The notes beneath the pieces are model-generated. The model did not search any database and had not been told where the DNA came from. It saw only the letters and a program-made list of their open reading frames with translations. DNA of 64,000 nt from Paenibacillus caui. GTDB lineage: Bacteria > Bacillota > Bacilli > Paenibacillales > Paenibacillaceae. The stretch spans positions 1 through 64,000 of the forward strand of contig NZ_JAIOGQ010000013.1 in the NCBI RefSeq assembly GCF_019904135.1, in the 5' to 3' direction. Position 1 is the first letter of the stretch; each line of letters opens with the position of its first letter. Shown here in pieces: positions 25,957 to 34,996 of the stretch. The position numbers were made by a program, and so were the translations under genes.

Positions 25957-26463
25957 TTAATTATGGATCTCATATAAACCCCATCTCCAGTATTGGTCAT
26001 AGGAACTACCGCCGACAAAAGAAGTATAGGTTTTGAATGTTTTTGTTCCATATTGGGGATCCATATAGTTAACATATTGTCCGGATTCACTATAACCATA
26101 AATAACAACTGCATGGCCGCCACTTCCATCTGTCCAACCCCAGGAAACATAAATAGGATATGTGGCATCAATTTGTGATTTGAGACTGGTCCATGATAAA
26201 CTGCCGTCATAATACTGAGTATGAATAGAGTACCAAGCTAAGCCGGTCTGCGCTTCTCTTACAGTAGCAGATTCGTTATCACATGTTGTCGTTAATTTAG
26301 TTGCTTTAACAAAGGAGCATTGTGAAACAGATTGGCCATAATAACTCAATATACTCACACTCGATGCAGCCCAACACCAATATGTTTGTTCTTGTTTTTC
26401 TGCGGGATAATTGGCAATATTACCCGCGAATACCTGGACAATTACAAAAAACTTACTTCTTAT
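25957..26463 (-). pseudogene. Papain-like (C39-type) cysteine protease, N-terminally truncated
   Basis: The open frame begins right after a TAG at 26464-26466 and has no usable start codon before the active site. It encodes YPAEKQEQTYWCWAASS with the catalytic Cys (codon 26376-26374), then SGGHAVVIYGY with the catalytic His and NYMDPQYG with the Asp. These are features of the papain-like peptidase C39-type family. The signal peptide and start expected for this secreted family are missing, so I call it decayed. An ATG at 26358 would start after the catalytic Cys. An IS-like remnant upstream may have removed the 5' end. Confidence 0.65.
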
Positions 26464-26891
26464 CTAAACAGGACGGAGCTTATTCTCAGAAGGTTGCAGA
26501 AGATTAGCCCCAGCACGAGATGAGACATCTTTACATAAACTCAAGCTTCTCCATTTGAACAATGGACCGTATAATGTTCAAAAACGGCTGGCTAGTGATC
26601 GCCTTGTACCGTAGTTCCTGAAACGCGGATTTAATTTCTTAGGAAGTTGATCCAAGAACGGTTTTTGCGCTACCATAGAGAAGACACCTCTTCTGTGTGG
26701 TAGTGATTGCTCGGCCCTCTCACTTTACCAAACGAAGTGGTTTTTTCTATTTTTAAAAGCTGGATACTCACAGGCGATAAACCCATGTTATATCTGATAT
26801 TAACCCGATTTTGACTCTACGAAAGTTGAGTTAAAATAAATAGAAATAAGGTTTGGCACTACATACTTTTTCTCAGGGCGGAGGAATAGGG
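26464..26891. other. Gene-free region with a possible decayed insertion
   Basis: It holds no intact gene. On the minus strand, 26676-26578 is a 32-codon frame with a GAGGTG ribosome-site-like sequence upstream and the start MVAQKPFLDQLPKKL; the bases that follow also look formerly coding. It could be the start of a decayed transposase, but I cannot name a family. CACTT...AAGTG near 26718-26740, followed by six T, may be a terminator. The promoter of the MalT-like gene should be near 26800-26870. Confidence 0.3.
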
Positions 26892-29537
26892 ATGAACGAA
26901 CGAATGGATCATCTAGGCACGGAGGCTCCCCTTTTGCTCTCCAAAATAGCGGTTCCCCGCCAAAATGCCGAGTCCGTTCTGCGTTCCCGGCTGATCGGGA
27001 AGCTGGACAGGGGCCTTGCGGGCAAGCTGACGCTGATTTTGGCGCCTGCCGGATTCGGCAAGACGACCCTGGCGGCGGAATGGATCCGGCAGAGCAAGCT
27101 GCCGGCAGCCTGGGTCTCTCTGGACGCCCGGGATAATGCCGGCGCAAGGCTGTGGCGCTATATAGCCGCCGCGATTGGCACGGTTCGTCCCGGATTTCTT
27201 GCGGAAGTGATGCCGGTGCTGTCTTCGCTGCAGCTTGGCGGATATGAGCACGGGCTTATTCTGTTTCTGAACGCGCTAAGCCGGCTGGACGGGAGCCTCG
27301 TATTGTGTCTGGATGATTTTCATACGATTGAAAATGAACGACTGCTGCAGGGAATGGCTTACTTCATTGAATATTTGCCGCCTCAAATACATCTCTGCCT
27401 GCTCAGCCGAAGCGGACCGGGCATTCCGCTGTCCAGACTGGAAGCGCGCCAGATGGCGGTTCGGATCGAAGAGGAGGATTTGCGTTTCACCGAAGAAGAA
27501 GGGATAAGCTTTTTGCACGCGCATCAGCCGCTTCTGGACGAAGAGCAGGCAGCTCTGCTCGTTCGCCGCACGGAAGGATGGATTACCGGCCTCAAGCTGG
27601 CAGCCCTGTCGCTGCAGCGGGAGGGGGAGCCGGCAAAGTTTACCCGGACTTTTGCGGGGGATAACCGGCATATCCGGCAGTTTTTGATGGAAGAGATCTT
27701 CCTTACGCTGCCCGTGTCCCAGAAAGAGTTTCTGCTCAAAACCTCCATCCTGAAGAGATGGAATGCTTCCCTTTGTCATGCGGTGACCGGTGATGCGGAT
27801 AGCCGTCAGCAAATTGACCAGCTGGAAAAAAGCCGCTTGTTCGTCATTTCGCTTGATCCGGCTGGCGCTTGGTACAGGTACCACCATCTATTCTCTGATT
27901 TTCTGCAGCAGCAGCTGAAAGGAAGCAGGGGGGAAGAGGTGCCCAAGCTGTATGAAGCAGCGGGGAACTGGTGCCTTGCGGAGGGGCTTGAGGAAGAAGC
28001 GGTGGAGTATTTTTTGCTCGGGGGTCATTTTACTCAGGCGGTAGTCCTAATGGAAAAGATGGCTTCCGGAGTCGTAGGCTGGGAATGGTCCAGCCTTGGC
28101 AAATGGCTTTCCGTCATTCCAACCGATCGTTTGCTCCGGCATCCGGTGCTGTTTTTTTCCTATGTCAATTCGCTTGTAGCCGAGGATGCAGGAGACATAG
28201 CTGCCGCCGAAAGGCTGATGAAGCTGGCCGAGGAATGGCTGGCCAAAGAGCAAGCAGGCATGACGGAAGAAGAGCTGCATTTGTTCCTTGCCCTGAAGCA
28301 TTACGTCCGCGGTACGATGATGGTGTTCGGCAGCCATGATCTGCAGCAAGCCAAGGCGCACTATGAACGTGTTCTTCATTATGCGCCGCAGGGCATCCGG
28401 CTGATGTTCGGCCAGTATGAGAAGCCGCTTCAGCCCATTACCGTCAAAACCTATAAAATCGGTCCGGGGCACGCTTCCCGCCATATTGCGGAGGCTTACT
28501 CGCTTCAGCTCGCGGAGCTTTACCGCCTCGTCAATCCGCTGTTTCTCGGACGATTGCTTCTGAATCTTGCGGAGATGCGCTATTACTGGAACGATCTGGC
28601 GGGAGCCGCGGCTGCCTTGGATGAAGCGGTGACGTGGATTGTGCAGAAGAAAGTTCAGGTTGAATACGACCTGCTGCCCGCCTGGATTCTGCAGAGCAAG
28701 CTGAAGGCGGCCGCCGGCCGTCTTCCCGAAGCGCTGGACCTTCTGGAGCGGGGACGGGACGCGATGCGGGAGAAGGGCGTTGTTCGCGGTGCGGAGCTGC
28801 TGGAGCTTGCGCTTTCGCGTCTTGAGCTTCAGCATGGAAAGCCCGGCCGGGCACTGGAGTGGATGAGAGCCTGCCGCTATTCCGCCCGCGACAGGGTGTC
28901 CATTTATGAACTGTGCGATTATGAGTTGTTTGTCAGGCTGCTGGTGCGGGAACAACGGCATGAGGAGGCTTCCCTGCTGCTGGACAAGCTCATTCCGCTT
29001 GCCGAACGGGAGCTGCGGCCGATTGATCAGATTGAGCTGCTGTCCATGCGCGCCGCACTGCTGCTGCAGACCGGTGAACGCGAAGAAGCGATGCAGCAGC
29101 TCGAAGAGGGGCTGAGAATCGCGGAAGCCGGCGATCTGGTCCGCATTCTGATCGACGAGGGCGATGAGATCAAAGACTTGCTGGGCGAACTGGCGGCTGC
29201 GAAGCAGCAGGGATACTTTCGGGGACCGAGGGCAACGTCGCTCCAGTTTATCCGGTCCATTTTTTCGGGAATGGGAAGTCTTCCGGCTGACCTGGACGGG
29301 GCAGAGCCGCTCGCCGTGCTGCTGACGGCCAGAGAAATGGACGTCTATCAGGGGCTGCTCGACGGGCTAAGCGGCAAACAAATCGCGGAGAAGCTGAACA
29401 TTTCCCCTGAAACCGTCAAAACACACCGCAGCCGCATTTACGACAAGCTCGGGGCAAGCAGCAAGGACGAAGCGATCCGCCGGGCCATGGAACTGGACAA
29501 GCCGGCTGAACATGAAATGGGAAAGCGCAGTGAGTAA
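26892..29537 (+). CDS. MalT-like LuxR-family ATP-dependent regulator
   Basis: An 881-residue signal-transduction ATPase with transcription output (STAND, MalT type). Walker A is APAGFGKTTL at residues 51-60 and Walker B-like LCLDDFHTIE near 140. A central helical TPR-like region covers roughly 330-770, and a C-terminal LuxR HTH is at about 815-875 (LTAREMDVYQGLLDGLSGKQIAEKLNISPETVKTHRS...). Such proteins activate transcription after ligand and ATP binding. ATG at 26892 is used because GCGGAGGAA lies ahead; the longer frame from TTG 26853 lacks a site. The SLH-domain protein gene downstream is a plausible target, though a terminator separates them. Confidence 0.9.
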   Translation: MNERMDHLGTEAPLLLSKIAVPRQNAESVLRSRLIGKLDRGLAGKLTLILAPAGFGKTTLAAEWIRQSKLPAAWVSLDARDNAGARLWRYIAAAIGTVRPGFLAEVMPVLSSLQLGGYEHGLILFLNALSRLDGSLVLCLDDFHTIENERLLQGMAYFIEYLPPQIHLCLLSRSGPGIPLSRLEARQMAVRIEEEDLRFTEEEGISFLHAHQPLLDEEQAALLVRRTEGWITGLKLAALSLQREGEPAKFTRTFAGDNRHIRQFLMEEIFLTLPVSQKEFLLKTSILKRWNASLCHAVTGDADSRQQIDQLEKSRLFVISLDPAGAWYRYHHLFSDFLQQQLKGSRGEEVPKLYEAAGNWCLAEGLEEEAVEYFLLGGHFTQAVVLMEKMASGVVGWEWSSLGKWLSVIPTDRLLRHPVLFFSYVNSLVAEDAGDIAAAERLMKLAEEWLAKEQAGMTEEELHLFLALKHYVRGTMMVFGSHDLQQAKAHYERVLHYAPQGIRLMFGQYEKPLQPITVKTYKIGPGHASRHIAEAYSLQLAELYRLVNPLFLGRLLLNLAEMRYYWNDLAGAAAALDEAVTWIVQKKVQVEYDLLPAWILQSKLKAAAGRLPEALDLLERGRDAMREKGVVRGAELLELALSRLELQHGKPGRALEWMRACRYSARDRVSIYELCDYELFVRLLVREQRHEEASLLLDKLIPLAERELRPIDQIELLSMRAALLLQTGEREEAMQQLEEGLRIAEAGDLVRILIDEGDEIKDLLGELAAAKQQGYFRGPRATSLQFIRSIFSGMGSLPADLDGAEPLAVLLTAREMDVYQGLLDGLSGKQIAEKLNISPETVKTHRSRIYDKLGASSKDEAIRRAMELDKPAEHEMGKRSE

Positions 29538-29618
29538 AGGCTTTGCCTGATAATACCAGCTGCTCCCGCCGCTGTGAATGCGCCGCTTCAATATTGCAAT
29601 GACACGAATCACTCCAGC

Positions 29619-29640
29619 ATCCCCCTCTCGGGGGATTTTT
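29619..29640 (+). terminator. Rho-independent terminator
   Basis: ATCCCCC/GGGGGAT with loop TCTC and then TTTTT, after the MalT-like gene. Confidence 0.85.
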
Positions 29641-29706
29641 TGTGTTTGGGAATGTTCTACAATGAGGGGTAGTCCAATTTCAAATATATGGATGAGGAGG
29701 GGATGA

Positions 29707-32700
29707 GTGTTGTTGCTAAAGCGAAGCCGGGTCATTGCGGCGTCTATTTGTGCACTTATCGCAGCCTTTATGTTTACCCGTCCGGTATTGGCCGATGACC
29801 GGCTGGCTTACTCCGTATTAACCTATGGGGCTCCGGGTCAAATCTCTCATATGGAGCAAACCGGCGACGGCGGCTATATTGCTGCTGGCAGTGGACCAGG
29901 CCTTACGTCCAGTCTAGTAAAGTTTGATGCCGAAGGTAAGCAAATATGGACGGTTCCTGTGATCGCGAACATTTTAAACGATGTGGAGCAGGCTGCGGAT
30001 GGCGGGTATTTATTTTCGGGACAAGCCTTCAATCATTTTTTCTTCGGAAAGGTGAACGGGAACGGGCAACCGCTCTGGACGATCATGAGCTTTGCAGTTA
30101 ATTATGACGGTATGGCAGGGGATATTATGGAGGTAGATGACGCCGCCGGACCTGGCATCCTCGTTACAGGGTATACCCGGGTTTCTCAGGGTGGCGAGCT
30201 GGAAGCGGCCGTTGTACGGACGACTTTGGACGGTGCCCCTCTCTGGGATAAACAGCTGTTGAAGCCTAAGGATCAATTTATTTATGATTCGATCCCTTCC
30301 GCTGACGGAGGATACATTTTGGCAGGCAGCACTGTCGTGAACGATACACAGGAAACGAAGGGGTACATGGTCAAGATCGATGCTTTAGGATCGGTTCAGT
30401 GGGACAGGGTGTACGGTGGCAGCGGCGCTTTATACAATTTGCAAGGGATTCAAAGAGGAACTGACGGCGGTTATATTGTGACCGGAAATATGATTGCCGG
30501 TTCCAGCCAGCAAATGCTGCTGTTGAAAACGGCGTCAGGCGGCTCCGAGGAATGGCTGAAGACCTACTCTTTTCCGGGGAATAGTTTGGGCATATCCGTA
30601 TGGCCAACGAAAGACGGCGGCTATATCGTCTCAGGAGGCGATAACATCCTGGGCACGTATTTGCTGAAAACGGACGCTCAAGGCGTAAAGCAGTGGGATC
30701 AAATCCTGCTTGGATATGGAAACGGGAGGGCGGTTACCCAACTTGGGGACGGGAGCTACCGGGTGGCTGGCGGCATGTTCCAATCCTTTGTTATGAAGCT
30801 TTGGGTAGGGCCGCCAAAGGGGCTGACAGCCGATGACAATCGGAATGTACTTGCGGGAATGGATTCCAGGATGGAATATTCCCTGGATAACGGAGCGACT
30901 TATACAGCCTTTGACACTTCCACGCCGCCTGTTTTTTACGGAGACCGGCAGGTGCTGGTAAGATACAAAGCCGATCCGGCGGCAGGGTATGAAGTCGGCG
31001 AACCGGCCTCCTATGCCTTTACGGCAGACAAGCTTACGGAGGTCAGCGCTATTCAGGATCTTCACGTTCCTTATGGAACTCCGCTCTCCAATGTCCCCCT
31101 GCCTGACAAGGTGGAGTTCACGCTGAACGGAGCGGTTCAGGAGCAGGCGGCTGTACGGTGGGATGGAGGGAGCCCGGAATATGACGCGAATCACGCAGGG
31201 ACGTACGCGTTTACCGGGACGGTAACCCTGCCTCAAGGAGCGGTCAATCCGGATGGCAAAAAGGCCAAAATCAATGTTGTGGTAGATCCGAAGTCAGAGA
31301 CGGATCAAACGGTAACCGACGTAGCTTACATGCCGGATATTTATGCCCCTTACGGCACATCTTTTGAGGAAGTGGGGCTGCTGGATAACGTGAAGGTTAC
31401 GCTGAGCAGCGGAGATGAAGTTTCAGTTCCCGTAACATGGGACGAAGGTGTTCCGCCTTATGACGGCAACGTACCCGGGACTTATACGTTTACAGGCACC
31501 CTTGTACCGCCCCCGGGGATTATCAATCCGGATGGAAAAACGGCAGCGGTGCGTATCATCGTGATGGCGAAGGAAGAACCGAATCCGGACGAGCCGACCG
31601 GGATTGTGCTGGATTCTTCTTCCTACCGTCTGGAAGTCGGGGCCGCACACTCTACAGTCACCAAAGCGGTATATGCGGGTGGCAGAGAGGAGCCGGTTAA
31701 GGAAGGAGTCACTTATACTTCGCTTCAACCGGATGTCGCAACCGTGGATGAGAACGGGACGGTTACCGGGGTTTCACCTGGCCGTGCGGAGATTGTTGTC
31801 CGGTACGGCGCGTTCACCGCTTCGGCCAATGTCGAGGTATGGAAGACGGAGCAGCCTGGTCCCGGCCCGGGAACGGGTGGTCAGCCGCCAGCCATCCCTG
31901 TGCCGCCTGTTGCAGATCCGAGTACGAGCTCTACAGCCTGCGGCCCTGCCGGCTGTACCGCGAAGCTTGGCAGCGAACTTGGCGTTGATATTCCGGAAAA
32001 TGCGGCGGACAGCAGCTTTATTCTGACGATCGGAAAAGTCCAGCCTCCCGCCGGCATCATTCCGGATTCTATGAAGCTGCTGAGCCCGGTGTTTGAGCTG
32101 ACCAAGAGCTTTGAAGGCAGCTTCAAGAAGCCGGTCACGCTTCACTTTAATCTCCAAAATGGGGACTTGGAATTGGGTGCTGACCGGAGAGCCGGTTTGT
32201 TCTATTACGATGAATCCGGCCGCAAGTGGATGGAAGTACCGGGATCGGTTCAGGGCAGCGAATTTACGTCCGAGGCCGATCACTTCGCCAAGTATGCCGC
32301 CGTATTCTCCGTTCCGAAGGAAGCTCCGGCGCAGGAGGAACCGCCGCAAGCTCCGGCGGTCACCTTCAAGGATACGGCTGGACACTGGGGCGAGGAAGCC
32401 ATCGCGAAGGCAGCAAGCCGCGGCATCGTGACAGGATTTCCGGATGGAGGCTTCCATCCCGATCAGCCGGTCAGCCGGGCTGAATTTACGGCGATGCTCA
32501 TGCGGGCGCTGGATGCGAAGGGGGCCGGGTCCGCAAACGGAACCCTGTCCTTCAAAGACAAAGACGCTATTGGGGCATGGGCGCAGCCGGCCATCGCCGA
32601 AGCCGTCTCGCGAAAGCTGATCGCCGGATATGATGACGGCACCTTCCGTCCTGGCGCGAACATTACACGCGCCGAAATGGTGACGATGCTGATCCGGGCG

Positions 32701-32889
32701 CTGGGCACCGCTGAGCCTGCTGCTGAAGCCCCGTTTGGGGATGCGGCAAGCATTCCCGCCTGGGCGAAGGCGGCAGCGTCGGCGGCCTTGCAGCTGGGCA
32801 TCGCAGAGGGCCGCTCCGGCGGCAAGTTTGAGCCCGATGCTGCCGCAAGCCGGGCTGAAGCCGTCACGATGCTGATTCGCATGCCATAG
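29707..32889 (+). CDS. SLH-domain surface protein with beta-propeller-like and Ig-like repeats
   Basis: A 1060-residue secreted protein. A signal peptide ends near residue 29 (VLADD). Residues 35-370 contain about seven repeats with the pattern DGGYI..G, like PQQ/Kelch-type propeller blades. Two near-identical Ig-like domains follow, each with PYGT and PDGK marks (about 450-530 and 540-620), then a Big_2-like domain (SSYRLEVGAAHSTVTKAV). Three SLH domains end the protein (FKDTAGHWGEEAI, SFKDKDAIGAWAQPAI, PFGDAASIPAWAKAA), which bind pyruvylated cell-wall polymers. GTG at 29707 follows GAGGAGGGG. It is probably an adhesin or surface-binding protein; no enzyme domain is seen. Confidence 0.85.
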   Translation: MLLLKRSRVIAASICALIAAFMFTRPVLADDRLAYSVLTYGAPGQISHMEQTGDGGYIAAGSGPGLTSSLVKFDAEGKQIWTVPVIANILNDVEQAADGGYLFSGQAFNHFFFGKVNGNGQPLWTIMSFAVNYDGMAGDIMEVDDAAGPGILVTGYTRVSQGGELEAAVVRTTLDGAPLWDKQLLKPKDQFIYDSIPSADGGYILAGSTVVNDTQETKGYMVKIDALGSVQWDRVYGGSGALYNLQGIQRGTDGGYIVTGNMIAGSSQQMLLLKTASGGSEEWLKTYSFPGNSLGISVWPTKDGGYIVSGGDNILGTYLLKTDAQGVKQWDQILLGYGNGRAVTQLGDGSYRVAGGMFQSFVMKLWVGPPKGLTADDNRNVLAGMDSRMEYSLDNGATYTAFDTSTPPVFYGDRQVLVRYKADPAAGYEVGEPASYAFTADKLTEVSAIQDLHVPYGTPLSNVPLPDKVEFTLNGAVQEQAAVRWDGGSPEYDANHAGTYAFTGTVTLPQGAVNPDGKKAKINVVVDPKSETDQTVTDVAYMPDIYAPYGTSFEEVGLLDNVKVTLSSGDEVSVPVTWDEGVPPYDGNVPGTYTFTGTLVPPPGIINPDGKTAAVRIIVMAKEEPNPDEPTGIVLDSSSYRLEVGAAHSTVTKAVYAGGREEPVKEGVTYTSLQPDVATVDENGTVTGVSPGRAEIVVRYGAFTASANVEVWKTEQPGPGPGTGGQPPAIPVPPVADPSTSSTACGPAGCTAKLGSELGVDIPENAADSSFILTIGKVQPPAGIIPDSMKLLSPVFELTKSFEGSFKKPVTLHFNLQNGDLELGADRRAGLFYYDESGRKWMEVPGSVQGSEFTSEADHFAKYAAVFSVPKEAPAQEEPPQAPAVTFKDTAGHWGEEAIAKAASRGIVTGFPDGGFHPDQPVSRAEFTAMLMRALDAKGAGSANGTLSFKDKDAIGAWAQPAIAEAVSRKLIAGYDDGTFRPGANITRAEMVTMLIRALGTAEPAAEAPFGDAASIPAWAKAAASAALQLGIAEGRSGGKFEPDAAASRAEAVTMLIRMP

Positions 32890-32916
32890 CCACCGGAAAA
32901 AGAGTACAGGGAACAC

Positions 32917-32965
32917 AAAAAGGAGGACAGAGCCAATGTTTTTCACATGGCGCTGCCCTCTTTTT
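32917..32965. terminator. Bidirectional terminator
   Basis: AAAAAGGAGGACAGAGCCAA pairs imperfectly with GGCGCTGCCCTCTTTTT, between the SLH gene and the convergent MFS gene. Confidence 0.65.
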
Positions 32966-33021
32966 GATAAGATCTTCACCGAGATGTTTGTGATTTGATT
33001 TCTCGGTTTATTTTCACTTGC

Positions 33022-34197
33022 TTATTTCGCAGATACACCCGCCGCCGCTTTGCTGCCGAACAGTCCGCTGCTTTGGTACACTAGCAAGGACACGATGAAT
33101 AATACGGCAGTGAACCAGGAGTTCCCGAAAAATCCGGGGAAACCGCTAAGCAGAACACCGCCGATCGCGCCTCCGATCGTGGTTCCACCGTACATGGTGG
33201 CATTGGCCAAAGCGGAAACGGTGCCGCGGGCGGTCGTCGTCAAGCTTTGCAGCGTGCTCATAAATACGGGGAATACGAATCCCCCAATCGTGAAGACGCC
33301 AAAGAAAATGATTTCCGCGGCGACAAGATTCCCCGAGAAGGGCAGCAGGATATATAGAACGATGAGCGCCAGCAGCGCTGCCCTTAAGGAGCCCGGCTGA
33401 CCCAACCGGCGCACAAGGCGGCTGCCGAACAAGGAGCCGATCGTATTGCCCAGGCCGAGAGCGATCATGGCCGTTCCGACAGCGGCGACGTCCAGGGAGA
33501 AATCGGCCGTAAACCAGGAGCCGATAAAGGAGAATGCGGCAAAGTTGCCGGTTTGGAATATAAAATAGGCGGCCAGATATTTGACGGCGCGAGGCGCCAT
33601 GAGAAGCTCTTGATAGATACGAAGGATGGACTCCTTGCGCTCCTTCTTGACGCTTGGCATAGGCGGCAGCGCAATGCCGATAACTACGGTCATAACCAGG
33701 GCCGCTCCGGCAATGGCGAAGAACGGGGTGTGCCAGGAATAGACGGCCAGCCATCCGCCGATCGGAACGCCGACCATTTGGGAAACCGACAGCCCGGCTG
33801 TGGCAAGACCCATCACTTGGATGATGGATTCAGGCTTCACCAGAGCCGGAATGGAGGCCCAAACCTGTGGGCTTACGATGGCAGCGCTGATGCCGGCCAG
33901 CAGCCGGAATAAAAACATCGTCCAGAAGCTTGGAGCAAGACCGCAAAGGGCTGTTGAAATCGTAAAAGCGATCAGTCCGAAAATCATCGTACGCTTGCGG
34001 TCCATCCCGTCCGACAAGGGGCCGGCAATAAGCGCGAAAAGGGCATAGCCGAGCGCATAAGCACTGACCATCCAGCCGGACATGGACTCGGAAATGTGGT
34101 AAGTCTCCCTGAGTGCCGGCAGGAGGGGAGAGATCAGAAACGTATCGGTGCCGATGACAAACATGACGAGAAAGTACAGCAGAGAAATTTTTTTCAA
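33022..34197 (-). CDS. MFS exporter, DHA1 type
   Basis: A 391-residue transporter with 12 membrane segments. Motif A is GPLSDGMDRKRTMIFGL between segments 2 and 3, and LLAGISAAIVSPQVWASI follows in segments 4-5, as in DHA1 drug and sugar exporters. It lies 75 bases downstream of an ArsR-family gene on the same strand. Inverted half-sites ATAGTT/AACTAT (34227-34250) stand before its start, so repression by that ArsR protein is likely. GGAGTGGATTCCAC precedes the ATG. The substrate is unknown. Confidence 0.85.
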   Translation of the reverse strand: MKKISLLYFLVMFVIGTDTFLISPLLPALRETYHISESMSGWMVSAYALGYALFALIAGPLSDGMDRKRTMIFGLIAFTISTALCGLAPSFWTMFLFRLLAGISAAIVSPQVWASIPALVKPESIIQVMGLATAGLSVSQMVGVPIGGWLAVYSWHTPFFAIAGAALVMTVVIGIALPPMPSVKKERKESILRIYQELLMAPRAVKYLAAYFIFQTGNFAAFSFIGSWFTADFSLDVAAVGTAMIALGLGNTIGSLFGSRLVRRLGQPGSLRAALLALIVLYILLPFSGNLVAAEIIFFGVFTIGGFVFPVFMSTLQSLTTTARGTVSALANATMYGGTTIGGAIGGVLLSGFPGFFGNSWFTAVLFIVSLLVYQSSGLFGSKAAAGVSAK

Positions 34198-34226
34198 GTG
34201 GAATCCACTCCTTTGGTTAATGTTCT

Positions 34227-34250
34227 ATAGTTAAACAATTATTGAACTAT
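34227..34250 (-). promoter_or_regulatory. Inverted repeat, probable ArsR operator
   Basis: ATAGTT and AACTAT, perfect complements 12 bases apart, upstream of the MFS gene. The same half-sites occur around the ArsR gene start (ACTATAGT at 34567-34574) and at 34634-34657. Confidence 0.6.
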
Positions 34251-34272
34251 TATGTAAAAATAATCCCGGAGC

Positions 34273-34563
34273 TCACAGGGAGTCCAGGAATCCGGGCAAA
34301 TACTCGCGAAATGTGTCTGTGCGGAGACGGACATATTTGCAGCGTGAATCCTTCCTTGTCGAGGTAAGCCCTGCTTCGCGCAAAGTCTTGAAGTGATAAG
34401 CGGCTGTGGACTTTGAAATGTGAATTCTCTCCCCGATCTCGCCGCAGTTTAATTCACCCTCCACGTCCCGAAGCATTCTTACAATTTGCAGTCTGGTTTC
34501 GTCGGCCAGCGCTTTGAGCATTTGGACTTTGATCTCGTCATTGTTTAATTGTTTAATATCCAT
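34273..34563 (-). CDS. ArsR-family transcriptional regulator
   Basis: A 96-residue winged-helix repressor: MLKALADETRLQIVRMLRD, then the HTH GEIGERIHISKSTAAYHFKTLREAGL and a wing RKDSRCKYVRL. The Cys residues in NCGEIG and SRCKY are too few for a classical metal site. ATG at 34563 is used, with AAGGGGAT 14 bases ahead; the longer frame from 34635 lacks support. It is probably the repressor of itself and of the MFS exporter downstream, with ATAGTT-type half-sites at both. Confidence 0.8.
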   Translation of the reverse strand: MDIKQLNNDEIKVQMLKALADETRLQIVRMLRDVEGELNCGEIGERIHISKSTAAYHFKTLREAGLTSTRKDSRCKYVRLRTDTFREYLPGFLDSL

Positions 34564-34613
34564 GAAACTATAGTATCCCCTTTCGGGCTGAAAATCAATG
34601 GTGGATTTACCGC

Positions 34614-34641
34614 TTGACAAAACAAAATCAAGCACTATAAT
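34614..34641 (+). promoter_or_regulatory. Promoter of the thrS T-box leader
   Basis: TTGACA (34614-34619), a 16-base spacer and a consensus TATAAT (34636-34641) on the plus strand. Transcription would start near 34648 and run through the T-box into thrS. The -10 lies inside an ACTAT-N14-ATAGT arrangement (34634-34657) shared with the neighbouring ArsR region. Confidence 0.8.
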
Positions 34642-34659
34642 TCGAATTAATCATAGTTT

Positions 34660-34962
34660 AGAGCGATGACCAAAGACAAGATTCCATAGGTCAAGTTGTA
34701 CAGAGAGAGGGGCGCCTGCTGAAAGCTCCTTCAACGACGGCGATGGAGTTACCCCTTTGCAGCTGTGATTTGGAACCCGCCTGCCCCCGGCAAGCGAAAG
34801 TATATTTCACCGTCTCATCCCCGATAACGGATGCTTTAATGAGGACCTTCCCGCCTTTCAGACTTGCTCCTAAGTGGGCTGATGAAAGACAGAGAACGGT
34901 CAAATTAGGGTGGAACCACGAGCTGAACGCACTCGTCCCTATGGGATGTGATGCGTTTTTTT
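34660..34962 (+). ncRNA. T-box riboswitch (threonyl) with terminator
   Basis: The leader has the hallmark T-box sequence AGGGTGGAACCACG at 34907-34920, followed by the terminator stem ACGCACTCGTCCC/GGGATGTGATGCGT (34927-34956) and a T run. Upstream, CAGAGAGAGGGG and CTGCTGAAAG are typical of stem I. Candidate threonine specifier codons ACC are at 34751-34753 and 34775-34777; I cannot decide by eye. Uncharged tRNA-Thr should stabilise the antiterminator and turn on thrS. Confidence 0.9.
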
Positions 34963-34996
34963 GCGTTCAAATTTCGTGGATATCGGAGGAATTACA

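Noticed and set aside
34614..34641. TTGACA-TATAAT as a promoter for the arsR gene
   Set aside because: It points in the plus direction, towards the T-box and thrS, while arsR is on the minus strand.
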